Below are positions 1-20,000 of a DNA stretch of 64,000 bases, one piece after another. The notes beneath the pieces are model-generated. The model had not been told where the DNA came from and did not search any database. It saw nothing but the letters and a program-made list of their open reading frames with translations. Source of the stretch: Atrichornis clamosus (taxonomy: Eukaryota; Chordata; Aves; Passeriformes; Menuridae); assembly GCA_013400975.1 (NCBI GenBank), contig WBMZ01011689.1, positions 1-64,000 of the forward strand. The letters run 5' to 3'. Both the position numbers and the translations under genes were made by a program. How positions within the stretch are numbered: the first letter of the stretch is position 1; the number at the start of each line of letters is the position of its first letter.

Positions 1-6423
<6,423 letters not shown>

Positions 6424-6458
6424 ATTCAGGGCAGGGCGCTGCCGTGCTTTTCAGCTGG
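6424..6458 (+). other. STK35: STK35 3' UTR start and probable 3' UTR splice donor
   Basis: Thirty-five bases after the stop the sequence reads CTGG|GTAAGTGATT, a near-consensus donor with the intron starting at 6459. A junction this close to the stop is inside the roughly 50-55 nt limit, so it would not trigger nonsense-mediated decay. An alternative end is the AATAAA at about 6617, giving an unspliced short 3' UTR. Inference from splice signals only. Confidence 0.5.
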
Positions 6459-9400
6459 GTAAGTGATTCGCACTTTTTGTCTTATTCTGTCTGCTGTACT
6501 GGCCCAGTAGTGCACTTTGTAGTGACACAAAGGAGTCTTTTATATTCCCAGAGCTATTTCTATAGTGACTCATCAGAGCACTGCTTCTGAGGTTGTTTTC
6601 ACCTATTCTACTGCAAAAATAAAATAGAGGTGAGAAATAGAATTAGCAGCTGCACATCCTGTCACTGCCCAAAGGCACAGTGGAGCTGGAAGGGCTGGGC
6701 AGGAGCCCTGCTCCTTAGAAGTCCTGGCCAGTGGCTGAGACAGGCTGGGGCACAGCAGAGAGACCTGTGAGGACTTGGTATAAACTCTGGGGACATCTGT
6801 CTCTCCCAGCTGCCAGTTCTGCCTCCTCTGCTCTGTGATATAATTTCTGCGGTCAGTGCTGGGAGCAGCTCCCTGTCTGTGACATCCCCCTCCCCTGTGA
6901 CACTTGGATAGGACACCTTGGGGCTTGGCTGGCTCCATGAGCAGGCACCAAGTGGCACATCTGTCTTGGCACAAGACTGTTTCCTTTCACCTACAAGGCA
7001 CGTGGGTCCATCTTGTGGCTCTGTTTCATTTCCCTATTGAAGGCAGGACTTCCCTTTGGTGTGAACTTCAGTAGCCCAAACTCGGGAGATGCTTTGGTCT
7101 CCAGCATCTGTGTTTGTAGACCTGTGTCTGCTCAGGAAGGAAGCTTACAAAACAGCTCTGCTCAGACTGAGCTCAGCTCTGTCCAAGCAGAGTCCTCTCC
7201 CTTCTCCCCCCAGCTAAATAGTCTCAGACTCAGAGGTCCTGATCCAGAGACCTGAGTGGTCACACATGGTCTGGAAGGACCCTCAGGGATGTGGGGTAGC
7301 TGGCAGTGTCACTAAGCAGTGACACAGAAGGACTGGGAGGTGTTGCCTACATGGCAAAGCTGTCTGTAAACAGGAGCTGTTACTAGGGATTCTCCCAGCC
7401 AAACATTTCAATGAAACTGAAGAATTACAGATTACCAGGGGTGAGACTGACGTCTTCCCAGCCCACGTCCTTTCTCAGGCTCCTGCAGAGCTGCCTGCCC
7501 ATCACTGATCCCTGGAGATCTCTGACAGCCTGCCTGTGTCAGGTGCTGGCATCACAGCTTGGGCCCCAGCCCTCACCTCACCCCAAAACCACACAGAGCC
7601 AGCTGGACTGGAGCTGACCATAGATAAAAGAGGGCAAAGAGGGAGGAAATGGTTTTCCTGGGTAGCATTTAGTGGCCCTCAGATGATGTTCCTGTGCCTG
7701 GCTGGCTCCAAGAGTGAGTCCCCAGCAGCAGTTGGTGGGGAAGGTGGGGACATTTCAGCAGGTTTTGCTAAAAACCCTCTTTGCTGCCCACCTGAGGGTT
7801 TCTGAGCTTATGGAAAACCAGTGTGCTGCCTGACCTCCCTTTCTGTATGCCCAGGTACACTCTGTGCTATGTAGAGAAATAGGGATATGGAAATGGAAAG
7901 ACCCATTGGGTGGGTCATGTTCTGTCTCTGTTGATTTGTCCAAACTGGGCCACAGACCATCCCCTCTGCATGTGTCCATACACAAAATATTTAACACCCT
8001 TAAGATCTCAAGTGCGAGGAACTGATTCAAGCACTCCTGCCTGGGGCTGGATACTGGTCCCAGTGCAAGTGTAGGCTGGGAACTAGGGTGGGGGGAGTGA
8101 ATCTGTGGAAATGTGAGCCCTTAAGATGGGTGTGCTCCAGCCCCGGGGCAATAGCAGACACCCCACCTTGTGCCCCGGGGCGAGGTGAGCAGCTCTGCCG
8201 CACGTGGAGGGTCAGGCCGGGCTCTGCCATCTGCGCCGGCTCTGTGCTGACACGATGCTGCTGCGTTATGCAACCAGCCCCTGCCCTCCGGGGAAAATTC
8301 ATCCTGCGCAGATCTGCGGAATAGTACATGAAGGGATAACAAACACCGAGGGGACAGTCCTACCCCGCGGCTGTTTGCTCAAACCCAGCTGCCTTCTGCA
8401 GCCCCCCCTCCATCCGTGAGTCTGCACCGATCGCTCCGTCGTGACACAGCTGCAGCAGCGATGGATGCTCTTACATAACCCATAACCCAACCTGGCACAC
8501 GGAGCGTGGTCGCCTGGCCCAGATAGAGCCCAGCACCAGCCATATGTTCCCTGCAAACCCAGAGTGTTCCTCCACCTCAGTGGTAGGGCAGCAGAATATT
8601 TGGTGGGCTTTGCTATACGGTTTTTCTGATGCGTGGTGTAGTTGTGCATTCAAATCAGCCTTCTCCTGGCTGTGTTATTAAATGCAAACCTTAAATTGGA
8701 AACCTGCTTGAGAAGCTTAAAATGGGATTTAGAGCAGGGCCTGAATTCTGCTCTCAGGTAATTTTAGTTGACCGAGAAACTCATGTAACCTCTTCCAACT
8801 TATTTGTGGCAGTGGCCTGTAGCTTTGCTATGTTGGGTCATGCAGCAAGTTCTTCCCCAGGACAGTTCAGACCTGCTCAGCCTTGGTTCATGTCATAACC
8901 TGGAAAACCGTAACTCTCCCTGACCCAGGGAATCGGATTTTCGCTTATTCTTTGCTATGCCACTGACCTCTTCAGATTTCACTCGTGTCTCAGCAGCTTT
9001 GCCTTTAGTTCTGCCGTGGTTGCTGCATGCACCTGCCAGCTCCACGCTCTGTTACCCTTCCAAAATGCAGATAGGAAATGTCAGTTCTCAGAGAGGAAAG
9101 TGCTTTTGGCTTGGTTTATGCTGGACACCGGTGTGCCTGAGGTGGAGATGACTCCTCATCTCCTTGCTCTCCTCACTGCTGGTGGCCCTGGGGCAATAGT
9201 TCCAGCAGAGGTGGGCAGCATTTCCCTGGGGAAAAACAAAGGTATTCTCTTTCTAATTTGAACACTGTGCCTCCCGATCTTCTGCCAAAGTTTAGATAAA
9301 GCCAAGTTTATCTACAGCTCTCTAGAACTGTTCAAAAAAGCTGCCTATGGGGCAAAGAGGGTAAAAGCCTTTTTAGTACAATGAGGGAGTAGCTGGGTTG

Positions 9401-12400
9401 TGCTGGGTACCTGCTGATGGGTCTCTTTTGTTGTGTGATAGCCCAGCACTGACTGCACTGCACACTTAGGAGTATTTCATCCCTTCTTCCCAGTACTGGA
9501 AGGTTGGGATGATCTCCTCTCTCCTTTCCTGCAATGTGAACACCTCTTTTTTAACTGTCACCTTTGTAGTTGCTCTCCGGATTGGTGGTGATGAGGGGCC
9601 TTGATGCTGATGAGGGGCCTCCCAGAGAGGCTGCTCCAGTGAGATCCCCTGATGGGGGTGGGTTTGTGCAGTGTGGATTGAGCAACCCTTAGACAAATTG
9701 CAGGGGAATGAGGTACAGTGGGAGTGTGGCCTTGTCCTTCTCCCTGGAGTGACATGGGGGCCTTGGCCACAGAAACACGGGGGGAGCGAGTGCAGCATCA
9801 CCCGCCACTGACAGTTATGCATGTAAGAAACTTTGTAGTTCTGATTCACACAGGACATCAAACTACAATGGTTGTGATCAGTGTAGAAGGCAGCTTGTTC
9901 TGGTAAATTGTGTTCCATTATATTTTCACTGTGGATAAAACAGTTGGTCTGATTTTGGGGTGGATGCTCAAGATGAATGGCAAGAGTCTGTGCAGGCTGC
10001 AGCATCCTGGGGGGCTGCCATCAGCAGGAAGGTGTTCAACAGCTGAGGCCAGCCTGGTTCTCTCCAGCACTCCTCTGTCACTGGGTTTGATCATTCCAGT
10101 TTCAGCTGAAAGTGGCTGTTTGCATTTGCATTGTTCTGCTCTTTGCATTTCCAACCTGCCCCGGGAGCTGATGCTGAACAAGCTCATTTGCTCACCCTGC
10201 ATGATGGTGTCTGTCCTGGCCAGAGCTCTCTGGTGCTGTGCCCAGCCACTCCCAGCACCACTGATAAACTGCTGCCCTGTGGAATTTTGGAGCTGGAGGA
10301 CACAGACAGGGATAAGAGACACAGCAGCAGCAGCTCTGAGAGCTGTCAGTGAACAGGGCTGCTGCATCAAGTTAGAACTTGTCTATTAGTATCACTCAGC
10401 TCAAGTTTTACTCACTGGCCAGTTAAGAAACGGCAATTTCATTCCTGAAACAATGTTGGTTTTGAGTTTGGACTGTTTTCAGTGTGGTTTGTGGATCTTG
10501 GCATGGTCAAAAGTCACAGGATAGTAAAAGCAAGGTCAGTTCCTCTTCTTGGTCACAGCAGCAAATGCAGCATCACAGGGCCACCCCACAGTGGTGACGC
10601 CTTTCTGGGCAGTGTTGACTCTACCTGGGGTGAAGTGAAGCCCTGACGGTGAACTGGATCATGTCACCTCTGGCCAGGTGTATTTGTGTTTGTGTTTGCT
10701 CACTGTCACCCCTGCTTTGCCTCCTGGCGGAGGTCGCTGCAGTTGGATTTAAGGATGCACCCAAGGAAAGCATCACAAGTATAGGTACAGAGCACGAGGA
10801 AGGGCTCAGGAGATCAATCAGACTCTCAGCCCCCTTCCTTTGAACTCTGTGTTCCCACAGGGGCAGAAAACGTGGTTAACCTGAGAAGGTGACAGGTTAC
10901 CTCTCCCTCCCCTCTCTGCCATGCAGACCCCACTGCCACCGCCCCTCGTGACCCCAGCGTTGGTGTCATCTTGTGTGCTGGGTGAGGACTCCATGGGCTG
11001 CTGGTTCACATCCTGCTGATGCCGAATGAACATTCGAGCTGATTAAAACTATAAGTGGCATCAGTGGAGGGATTAAAAGCTCTTGAACAAGCCCCTGCAA
11101 CAACGTGCGTCAGTGGGGTGAGCTCTCCTGTCTCAGAGCAGTGAGCTCAGGGCTGCTCAAGCGAGCGCCTTCCTGAAAATGCTCTTCCTCCAGGGAAGCA
11201 CAAACAGAAACACTGCCCTACTTGCTAACGAAGCTGCATAATTGGAGAAATCTTCCAGAAAAATCCTTGTGTTTGCCCTGACCTGATGTCCGGCTGCCTC
11301 TTGCCTCCTCAAACAGAAAGGCTTTTTTCCAATGGTAGCCTGCAGAAGTGGCATCCCTTGGTTAACCTCTCCTGAAAAGGAGCGTGCCCATGACCCTGCC
11401 TTCTGCTCTGGGCAGCCTTGTCCTTTAGAAATGTGTTCCTCAGGCATGGATTTCTTTAATGAGATTTCCTAGGGCTAAGGGATTGGAGTAATTTGCTGGG
11501 CAGTGGCATTTTTTCTGGAGCAGGTCTTTCCCGCTGCTCCCTTGGTGTCTTTGCAGAGTCCCTCACCCATCTCTGGTGGGGGAGGATCTGCCCCTGCTGA
11601 ATGGCTGAGCTAAATCCACCCCCCCTAAATTTTTTTCCATGTAACTGCCTGAATTTAGAGCTCGTGAACAATCCCCACTGCTTCCCAGCACAACTGCTGC
11701 CCTTGGGCTCTGCTGGTGCCTCCTTGACTTTGGGGCATCCTGAAAGACATATTTTCAGCACAGAGGTGACATCACATGCACATGTGCTCTTCTTTTGCTG
11801 TCCACAGGGAATTTTCTGGGCTGCAAACAAATTGTGTGGAAAACACTGGTGGCTTAAGTGCAGAGTTGAGCATTTCCATGTCCCTGAGCTCAGAGGACAG
11901 TGCCAGGGCTGTGGATGAATAGGTGCAGCATCCCTGCTGCTACAGGGACCATGGGGGATATTGTGAGTTGAGGCTTTCTTTGGCCAAAGCAGGGATTTAC
12001 GCAGCCTGTTCTTCCCTAAAATTCCTGGCACTGAGCATCCTTGTAGGCTGAGCTGCAAACCTGTCCTGCTCTGCCTCTAGTTGCACCAACCTGGATTTTA
12101 CCTGCCTCTTGCAGAGCCACTTGAGATGCCCGAGGTGCTGCTGACGCACTGGGTGAGCAGTGCAGGGCGTCTCTGGAGTCGCAGCTTGTTCCACCTTTCC
12201 CGTTGGAGCACAAGGAGCCAGCACTCACAGACACATCACGTGGTCCCTCAAGGCCAGGCTCTGCCGTGGGAACACTTGTCCTTGTTCCAGCAGGACTGTC
12301 ACTGTGGGAAGCCCTGTGGGATGGGGCTGTGTTGCGGGTGTGGGGGGAGATGCTCAGCCCCAGCCAGCCCATCCCAGCTCAGCTCCTGCAGCTGGGTGTG

Positions 12401-15400
12401 TGCTGTCCTTGGCAGTGTGCTCCATGCAGTGCTGAGTCCCTCTGGGAAAGAACTGACTGTAAACTGAGCCCAGTTCCTATCTGGATCGATAGCAAAAGCC
12501 CTGGGCAGTAGAAAGGTGTGGCAGCATCCATTTTGGACTAACTGGGATAAGTGGGCAGGCGGTGGGAGTGGTGTCCAACACCCCTTGCATCCAGCAGACA
12601 AAGCATGGAGTCACAATGGGACAAACGACTGCCAAGTCTGACCTCTCTTTCTCCTCTCTTGTTTTTTCTTGCAGGTTTATTTACCAGGGACCCATAATCT
12701 CCATTATTTACGTGCAACGAGGAAGTCAAAGATAAGGGAAGATGATGATACAGAAGATCCCTGGTCTTGCAGGATCTCTGGCAATGTGAAATCTTTGGGT
12801 GTTACTTTATTGTGTTGGGAAGGGGTGTTGTGGGTGTGTGGGAGGGGGTTGCAGGGACCTGTGGAAGAGCACAAGCTGGCAGCTGTCACACACAAGAGAC
12901 TTAAACAAGATCCAGAGAGCAGAGCTGCCCTTGCCTGGCCCTCCCTGTGTCTCCTGTGCTGCCGTTTGACTCAGTAGATGTTTCTAGAGATGTGGTTCCA
13001 CAAGGAGGTGGGAATCAGCAGCCTGATGGCAAGGTGTGCTGCCAGGCACCAGCTCTGAGTCCAGCTGGGCACAGTTTTGGGTTCAAAGTTCTTGATTTTA
13101 CCTGGGGAAAATGGGAGCAAAGTGATGGCTAGGTTTGCATCAGGAGTGCAGTGCTTTAGGAAAAATGAATCTCTTGGACCATGTGTTGCAAGCTAAGTAA
13201 TTTCATAGCCTGGCACCTCCTGAACAAGCGGGTGCTTCCCAGGCTGTGAGCAGTTGACACTAGGACAGAATAGGATAAACAAGCTGGAAAGCCATTTGGC
13301 AAAGCAGTTCCCCCTGAGCTGGATTTCACTATGATGTTTGTTACTCTATTTCTACACAGAGGGAACTGGGGAGCTGCTGAGTACATGTTCAGGTCGACAT
13401 CATCTGCGTACAAGGGAAACAGAAAGCAGCCCACTGCTCTGACCCATTTAATGCCAAACTTCAGTCATTAGGAACAATGCTGGGGAGAGGAGGAGGTTTG
13501 ACCTAAATGGCTCGCGGGCTGGATTCTAGCCTCCCATGGGACACTTTTTTTCCCTGCTAGCTAACAATCTCCAGGAAGCAAAAGGCAATGCTGCTGTTCA
13601 GAGTGCGTTACAGTACAGTACAGCTCAGGTAAGGAGATTGGAACCTCAGGCTGAGCAGCTAATACTCAATTTCCTTGCCTACCTTTAAAGCAAAACTCCT
13701 GTTCTGGGGCTGCCCTGATCTTCAGACTTTGCTCACTGTAAATGCAATGTAAAGCACCACGTCTTCTCCACCTTGCAGCTTCTGAACCACCTAAAACGTT
13801 TCTCAGCAGGTTAAATCACCCAGCAGTGGTTTGGAGAATGGGCTGGTCTGGCCCAGCATTGCTCCTGAGCTGCCAGGGTGCTCAGTATGGAGCTGGCCCA
13901 TGGCCACAGGGCAGAGAGGGTCCCCCTGGCCCCCTCATCCCTGGCTGTGGGAACTGCTCCTTGCCTGCAGCTTTCCTCTGTTGTCACTGGGAGGTTCCTA
14001 ACTGGCAGCACCTCCCTGTTTCTCCTCAGTGTACTTTGCTGACCTCATGGGAAATGGAGGAAATTCAGGTGGGCTAAGGCAGAGCTAGAGCAGGGAAAGA
14101 AGGGAGGGGCTTCTTTCTTCTCTTCCATCTATTCCAGGACACAAAGCTAAAGCTGTGGCTGCAGGAAGGCCAGGTCCCTCTTAGGAGGACCAGGAGGCTC
14201 CAGACCATCTGTGAAGCTTCAGACAGCACAAATGCAGCACCAAGCCCTTGTTCTCACACCACTCTTGTGTTTGTCCCTAGGGATGCTTCTGTGGGCTGCA
14301 GCTGGGTGGGATTCCTGCTGCTTCCTGTGCTGCATCCCACAGAAGGGGGAGAATGAATGAACCCTGTAGCTCACAAGTGCAGTGTTAGTGCCCTGATCAC
14401 TGGACCATCCTTTCTCCACCTGGCAGAGCCTTTGCTCCTGACTGTTACAGCTGTTCTAACTGAACCCTGGCCTGAACAGGTGCAGGAAGAGGGCTTTGTC
14501 CTCCCAGCCCTGCTCACGTGGCTTTCCCTGCTGGAACCTCAGCAGGCATCACTTCGTAGTTGAAGGGAGTATTCCCAGCAGGTGGAATACCAAGCTTGAA
14601 AGGCAGGAGGTGAAGCTGGAAGGCAGTGAGTGGGTTGCCCTGCTCCTCTTGGGACAGGAGCAAGCCCAGCAGGCCTTGGGAGGGTCAGCCCTCTTGGTTC
14701 ACTTCTGTTTCAGGCCATCTTCAAACCACACGTCTCCACCTCAGCTTTTGCATTGCAGATGTGTTTTTAAAGCAGCTTGATGTTAGTGAGCTAGACCGTA
14801 GTGCCTTACTTAGGATTTAGCAAACACTTCCAAGGAGGAGTCCTAGGGCTGCTAGCCTTTGGCCAATGTGGATGTTTCCCTGATTAGTTTGTCCTTTTAA
14901 GAGCATTTCTCTCTGATGATCTTGCTGCTGTTTGTGCTCAAATTCCCAGATTATACAGGAACCTGCCTCGTGTTTACAGCTCCCCACATCTCTCCCCAGT
15001 TACTTTGGCCCAGACCAGCACTCCCTCTAGAACAAGTTGGGAACAGGGAACAGCTCAAACCTCTTTTTGCTGTGGGATGGAGAATGTTTAGGCTTTTCTT
15101 CCCAGGTGGGTCTGTCGGGTCTCATCTGCTCAGCTCCTGCAGGCCGAACTTCTCCCTCCATTGTGGATGTTTGGCACTAAGATGTGCTGCTGAGAAAAGT
15201 CAACCTGAAGAAAGCAGCACTGAGCTTGCAGCCCATTTCCCAGCCCAGGGCCGGGCTGTCTCTTTCTGGCTGCAGTGAAGCTGAGCATCCAGGTGCTGGG
15301 GCTACCTGGTTAGTGTGAGGGGAGCTAAGCCCCCCGTGCAGAACTCTCTGGGCTCGTGGGGCCCCGGCTGGTGCCCACACCAGGGGAGTGATTGTATGAA

Positions 15401-16808
15401 ACTGTTTACTTCTGATTTTGCTGTTTACAAGAGGGATGTGGGGTGGGTGGGGGGAACAAGCCAAGCCTCAGGAGGATTGGGAAACGTGTTATCTGCACCA
15501 GCCTGCAGCAAGGCTGACACCACCAGCATCATGCAGGTGTCATGGGGATCTCCCAGCCAGCTTTGGTCCATGGGGAGGAAAGCAGAGGTGGCTCTAGCCT
15601 AGAGGGGTTAGATTAGCTCCCCTATATCCCCTTGCTGCTGTGTTTGAGGTTCAGCAGTGCTAGTGACAGATAAGAGTTACCCCTGTGGTCTTCCTTTACT
15701 CCTCAGGACCCAGCTCCTTCACATATCACGGGCTCCCAGAGCCTTTCTGGAGCAATAAGATGTAAAACAAGCATTACCATCGTTGTGGAAATCCTCCGTT
15801 GTGTGCGGTGTCTGTCTCCTCCGTATGCAGTACGAGTCTGGGTTTAAGCCTGCCAAGCATCACTGGGCAGCTGCTTCTCAGGGCACAAACTGGAATTCAT
15901 TTCCCTGGCCTTTCTGCAGGTCAGGAGAACAGGGAAATGCGCTGCTGCTTTTCTTCCTTACCCCAGGCCTGTGCTGCCCAAGCCTCACACTACAATTGCC
16001 CGGGGCAAGGGGGCTCCTGGTCCCCCTTCCGGCGATGCTGGCGTGGGATGGGTGTGCAGAGCTCAGCGCTGTGCCGGCCGGGCTGTGCTGCAGGAGCAGG
16101 CTGTGGGCTTCACTCCACTCCTCACAGCCCCCATCCCATCAGCCAGGGCAGCGTTTGGAAAGCAGAACTCCTATTCCCCTGGCACAGGGATGCAGCTGGT
16201 GTTTGTGCCACTGGCTCCTTTGCCCAGGAGCTGTCACTGGCATGGGGAGGGTTGTGCCGGTGGCTCCTGTGCTCCTCGGCTGGTTACAGGCACATTCCAG
16301 TGTGTGGCCCTTTGTGTCCAAAAGCATTTCACACTTGGGAGCAGGGTATCTGGGGTGGTGGGTGCAGCTGGAAGGGGAGTGCAGGGAGCTGCTCTCTCCC
16401 AGCTGTGACCTGCCAGATCATTTCTTTGCAGCCTGCCCAAGTGCTTTTAGCCCTGAGGGTGTGTCTAGGCTGCTGGAAGAGCTCACAGGGGCCACAAGGG
16501 AGTGCCTGGTGTCCCCATCCTGGCACCAGTTCCCTACACAGCAGCTGCCCAGCCCACCATGGGCCTTCAGCTTACTCACCCAGCAGCACACAGCAGCTTT
16601 GCAGGGTGAGCTGCTTCACTGCCACACCACGAGGGTGCTGGGTGAGTCCCAGGACAGGGGAACTCTTCCCCAGCTTTGAGCTCCCCCCACTCTCTACAAC
16701 CCCTGTGCCGAGCTAGCAAGAACAGAAGGCTTAAACCCAGACTCCAAACTAAAGATAATATTAGTAAATGAATCTGTATTTTTCTTTTTTCTTTTTTTTT
16801 TTGCACAG
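6459..16808 (+). other. region between STK35 stop and terminal exon (probable 3' UTR introns)
   Basis: No conserved coding frame, transposon or RNA gene was recognised. At about 8,130-8,480 there is a CpG-containing patch with a C/EBP-like GTTATGCAAC at about 8,266-8,275, which may be an intronic regulatory element. At 15,780-16,720 two overlapping plus-strand frames of about 300 codons occur in GC-rich DNA but do not look like protein. Confidence 0.55.
12675..12730 (+). other. candidate STK35 3' UTR exon (acceptor at 12,675)
   Basis: A long pyrimidine tract (CTCTCTTGTTTTTTCTTGCAG) ends at 12,674, one of the best acceptors in the region. The bases after it (GTTTATTTACCAGGGACC...) have no protein-like frame. 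The position between the STK35 stop and the terminal poly(A) signal fits a non-coding 3' exon. The downstream boundary is not clear, so the end given is nominal. Confidence 0.3.
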
Positions 16809-17000
16809 AAGCTGGTAATCTAGGACCTATGTGTGAACAACTTTATATAAATATTTTTTGTACTTGGTTTACTTGGGTTGGTATGAAACGTTCTATTTAA
16901 GTTCTTTGAACACTGTGGATCCCCTGATGTGTATGAATGGCAGAGGCTTTGTAAATTAAGGGACGTTTGTGTGAATAAAGCTATTTGATGGGGTTGAAAA
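16809..17000 (+). other. STK35: probable terminal STK35 3' UTR exon with poly(A) signal
   Basis: A pyrimidine tract of about 28 nt followed by GCACAG forms a very strong acceptor ending at 16,808. The following ~190 bp is AT-rich, unlike its GC-rich surroundings, and holds a canonical AATAAA at 16,974-16,979. A GT-rich stretch at about 17,025-17,060 would serve as the downstream cleavage element. Strand and position fit the 3' end of STK35; no other plus-strand gene lies upstream. The human gene spans tens of kb with non-coding 3' sequence, which agrees. Inferred from signals, not from transcripts. Confidence 0.5.
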
Positions 17001-20000
17001 GCCACACACAACTTGAAACATGAGCTCTGTGTGTTTGTCCTTGGCTGTGCTGGTGTGGGGTTGGAAGGGTGTCCCTGGCAGATCAAGTGGGCAGATCAAG
17101 ACCCTAAAGCAGCTCTGGCTCCATCCTGGAGGGCAGGTCCAGCCAAACCCAAGCTGGAGCTGGCCTAGCTGGACTGACCTTGGGCCTTAGGGCAGTAAAC
17201 CAAGGCACTGTGGCCAGTGCCAACCAGAACGTGGCTCCCTGGCACACGACACTTGTGACCCTTTATCCTTGCCCTGGATTAGGATTAGCCCGGTTCTTGA
17301 TGCAGACACCAAGTAGGCCACAGCGATTAGCAGGACAGGCAAGCTCGGCCTCTGCCTGCACAGAAACACCTCCCCGTCCTGCCTCTTCCTCCAGGTCTGG
17401 CCACTTCCCCGGCAGCCCCATGGTTTGGGAGCCAGAGAGGACAAGCAGCCCCTCACCCAGCTGACTGCACGCTCTGGAGGTGGCAGCAAACCCTGCAAGG
17501 AAAACGCCCAGCAGAACGGCTGCTTTAGTAGCCACAAACAGTTCCTTCTCCCTTTGCACACATCCTCTGCCCCAAATCCCAGAAGACCGAGCTGGTCACA
17601 GCCGCTGGGAGCCCCAGTGCCGCAACTGACATCCATCACGGGAAAAGCACCACGAGGCTGAGCCGCGTTCTGCAGCCAGCAGCTTTCCTGTGGGTGATGT
17701 CCGCAGGTGTCCAGCTGCTCGGCGCCACCCCGAGCCGGCGTGGGACACAGGATGTCCCGGCACCCGGGGCCGTGCTCCGCCGCTCGCCAGCCCTTGCGTA
17801 ACGGCCCCGCAGCCTCGCACGACCCGCGGCAGCCGCAGCGCCCGCGCTGGGACGTGCCGGGCAGCCAGTCCTCCCCTCCCGCTCCCCCTGCGCCAGCCCC
17901 AGCACCGCCGGCCGCGTGGCCGTGGGCTCCCCCCGCACGGCCGTCAGCATTGTGCTCCCTTAATCGCTGCCGACAGGCACCTAAAATGGATGTTTTCAGC
18001 CCAGTGGGGCCGCAGTGAGGATGGTCGACCCCAGCCGGAGCGATGCCGAGGGGCCAGGGCAGCCCAGCACACCGGCTGGCAAGGCGGGGCCACGCCGTGT
18101 TCCGCCCTCCTTTCCAGATGGGTTTTCTTGGGCACTGGCTGCACAGCACCCACCGTGAGGGCAGCCCAGGGTGCTCAAACATTCCCCGCAGTCCTGCCCA
18201 GAGCATCCAGCCTGCAGGCAGGGAAGGGGCTGCATTGGCTCCAGTCACACTGGCCCCCGGTGTAGGACAAGCCCCAACTGTCCCTGTCCTGGTGACAAGT
18301 ACAGCTGCAGAGAGTGGCTGTGCTACACTGCTGCCCCCAGCAAAGGCAGTCACCCCAAAATCTCTGTCACAAATGCTGCTGCGCCTCTAAGAACGCTTCT
18401 GCTCTTGTGACTTCTGCCTGGTTTAAGCTGCACCAGTGACAAGGATCGTGTTGCCAAGCTCCAGGCTCTCGCTCTTCTCTGTGACCAGACACATCATGTG
18501 CTCTGTGAGCCCCATGGCCCCCGGGCCCCCAGCTCAGCCCTTGCAAATGGGGTGAAACTGAACCCCAGCAGGAGCTTGGGGTGAGAGTCCAGATCACCTC
18601 TCGTGTACTGCAGGTGAGGAGCCGGTAAAGGCAGGTGACCACATGGCACAGCCGACAGCCAAAAAGCACCATTAGTGAGAGAAATTGATGTCAGTCACCA
18701 GGAGAGATCTTTCACTCTGCATTTGCTCTCTGGAGACCTGCTATTTTGCATGCAAAGAGGTTTGCCGAACTCCACAAAGGCACTTCAAGCACTTGACAGC
18801 TGACAGAAGTGCCCCAGCAGCCGCCTGCCCTGCGCTCCTCGGGGACCAGGGCTGGGGCACGTGCCGGGGCAGAACTGCACGTGGCAAAGGCCATGGCCGG
18901 GCAGCAGGGCCAGGGTGGGGAAGGCAAGGGCAGCCCTGCAGCCACCATGGCCATGACACCAGTCACAGTCCTGAGTGCCCGCACCTGAAGGGATTAAACC
19001 TCAGAGCAGAGGTGAGGTGCTGCAGCCATGACTTCACTCTCCCTCTACCTGCTTGCACACAGGAACATTTCTAAGCGTCTCCTCTCCACAGAGGCTGTTT
19101 TATAGTTGAAGCACTAAGTCATTCAGCAAAAAACGTAAGTCCGTATTTCTTTTAAGATCTCTTGAGCTCCTGAAGCAGCAGCCACTTCGGTAGCCCTCAC
19201 AGGGCCAGAGCAACACCGGCTGCTGCTTGAGCTGGTGGGAGGAGAGCAAGGTCCATTGTACTGGCACAGGACATTCATTTGCCTCATCCCCACTTGGATG
19301 AATTGCTCCACTTACCCGTGTCAGGCTCCAGCACAGCAGAGGATGAACAGCTAAAGCTGCACTAAACCCACACACTCCATTGAGCCGGGAGATGACTCAG
19401 ACGAGGCTCTCCGTGCGGGCGGAGGTGAGGATGAACACAAGGGACAAAAACCGAGGGAGCAGGGGCTCTGTTCTCCTCACTGACCCACTGTGAGGCAGGA
19501 GCTGGACCCTCCTCACCCTCTGTTCCCCTGTTCGATGGCAGGACAAGTCACGGGGGTCCTTGCAAGGCACAGGGACAGCCCAGCCCCAGTGCTCTGCCAC
19601 ATGGCAGACAAGGCCGCGAATGGCACCAAACTTAAATACCTTTTATCCCATTGCACACAATATCCCAACAGTTCCCCAGCACCAGCTCAGACAGGAGCAG
19701 TGCAGCCTCCAGTGTGTGTGGGATGGCTGTGGCCCCCCTGTCTCTCCTTCTGCAGAACCCCAGACAGCTCTGCCCAGGGGATCCAGGGGGTCCTGCTGCA
19801 GGGGGAGCAGCATTGCACAAACCACCTCCTGATGCCACCCAAGACTTCAGAAAATGTAATTTTTGCCTGCAATCTGTCTCAAATGCTGAGTGCAGGCTGC
19901 CCACCCCACGCACATCCCACCTGCCTCTCCCCACAGCAGGGACAGCACGTGGCAGCAGCAAAAACTTCACCCAGAGCCACTTTGGGTCAGTCTCAGTTCC

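Noticed and set aside
15783..16716. Two overlapping ~300-codon plus-strand frames
   Set aside because: They overlap each other in different frames, are Cys/Ser/Pro rich without motifs, and lie in the presumed STK35 3' UTR intron.
17187..18353. 388-codon minus-strand open frame
   Set aside because: Spans the CpG block, rich in Gly/Ala/Arg, resembles no family, no splice or poly(A) context. Long frames are expected by chance in GC-rich DNA.
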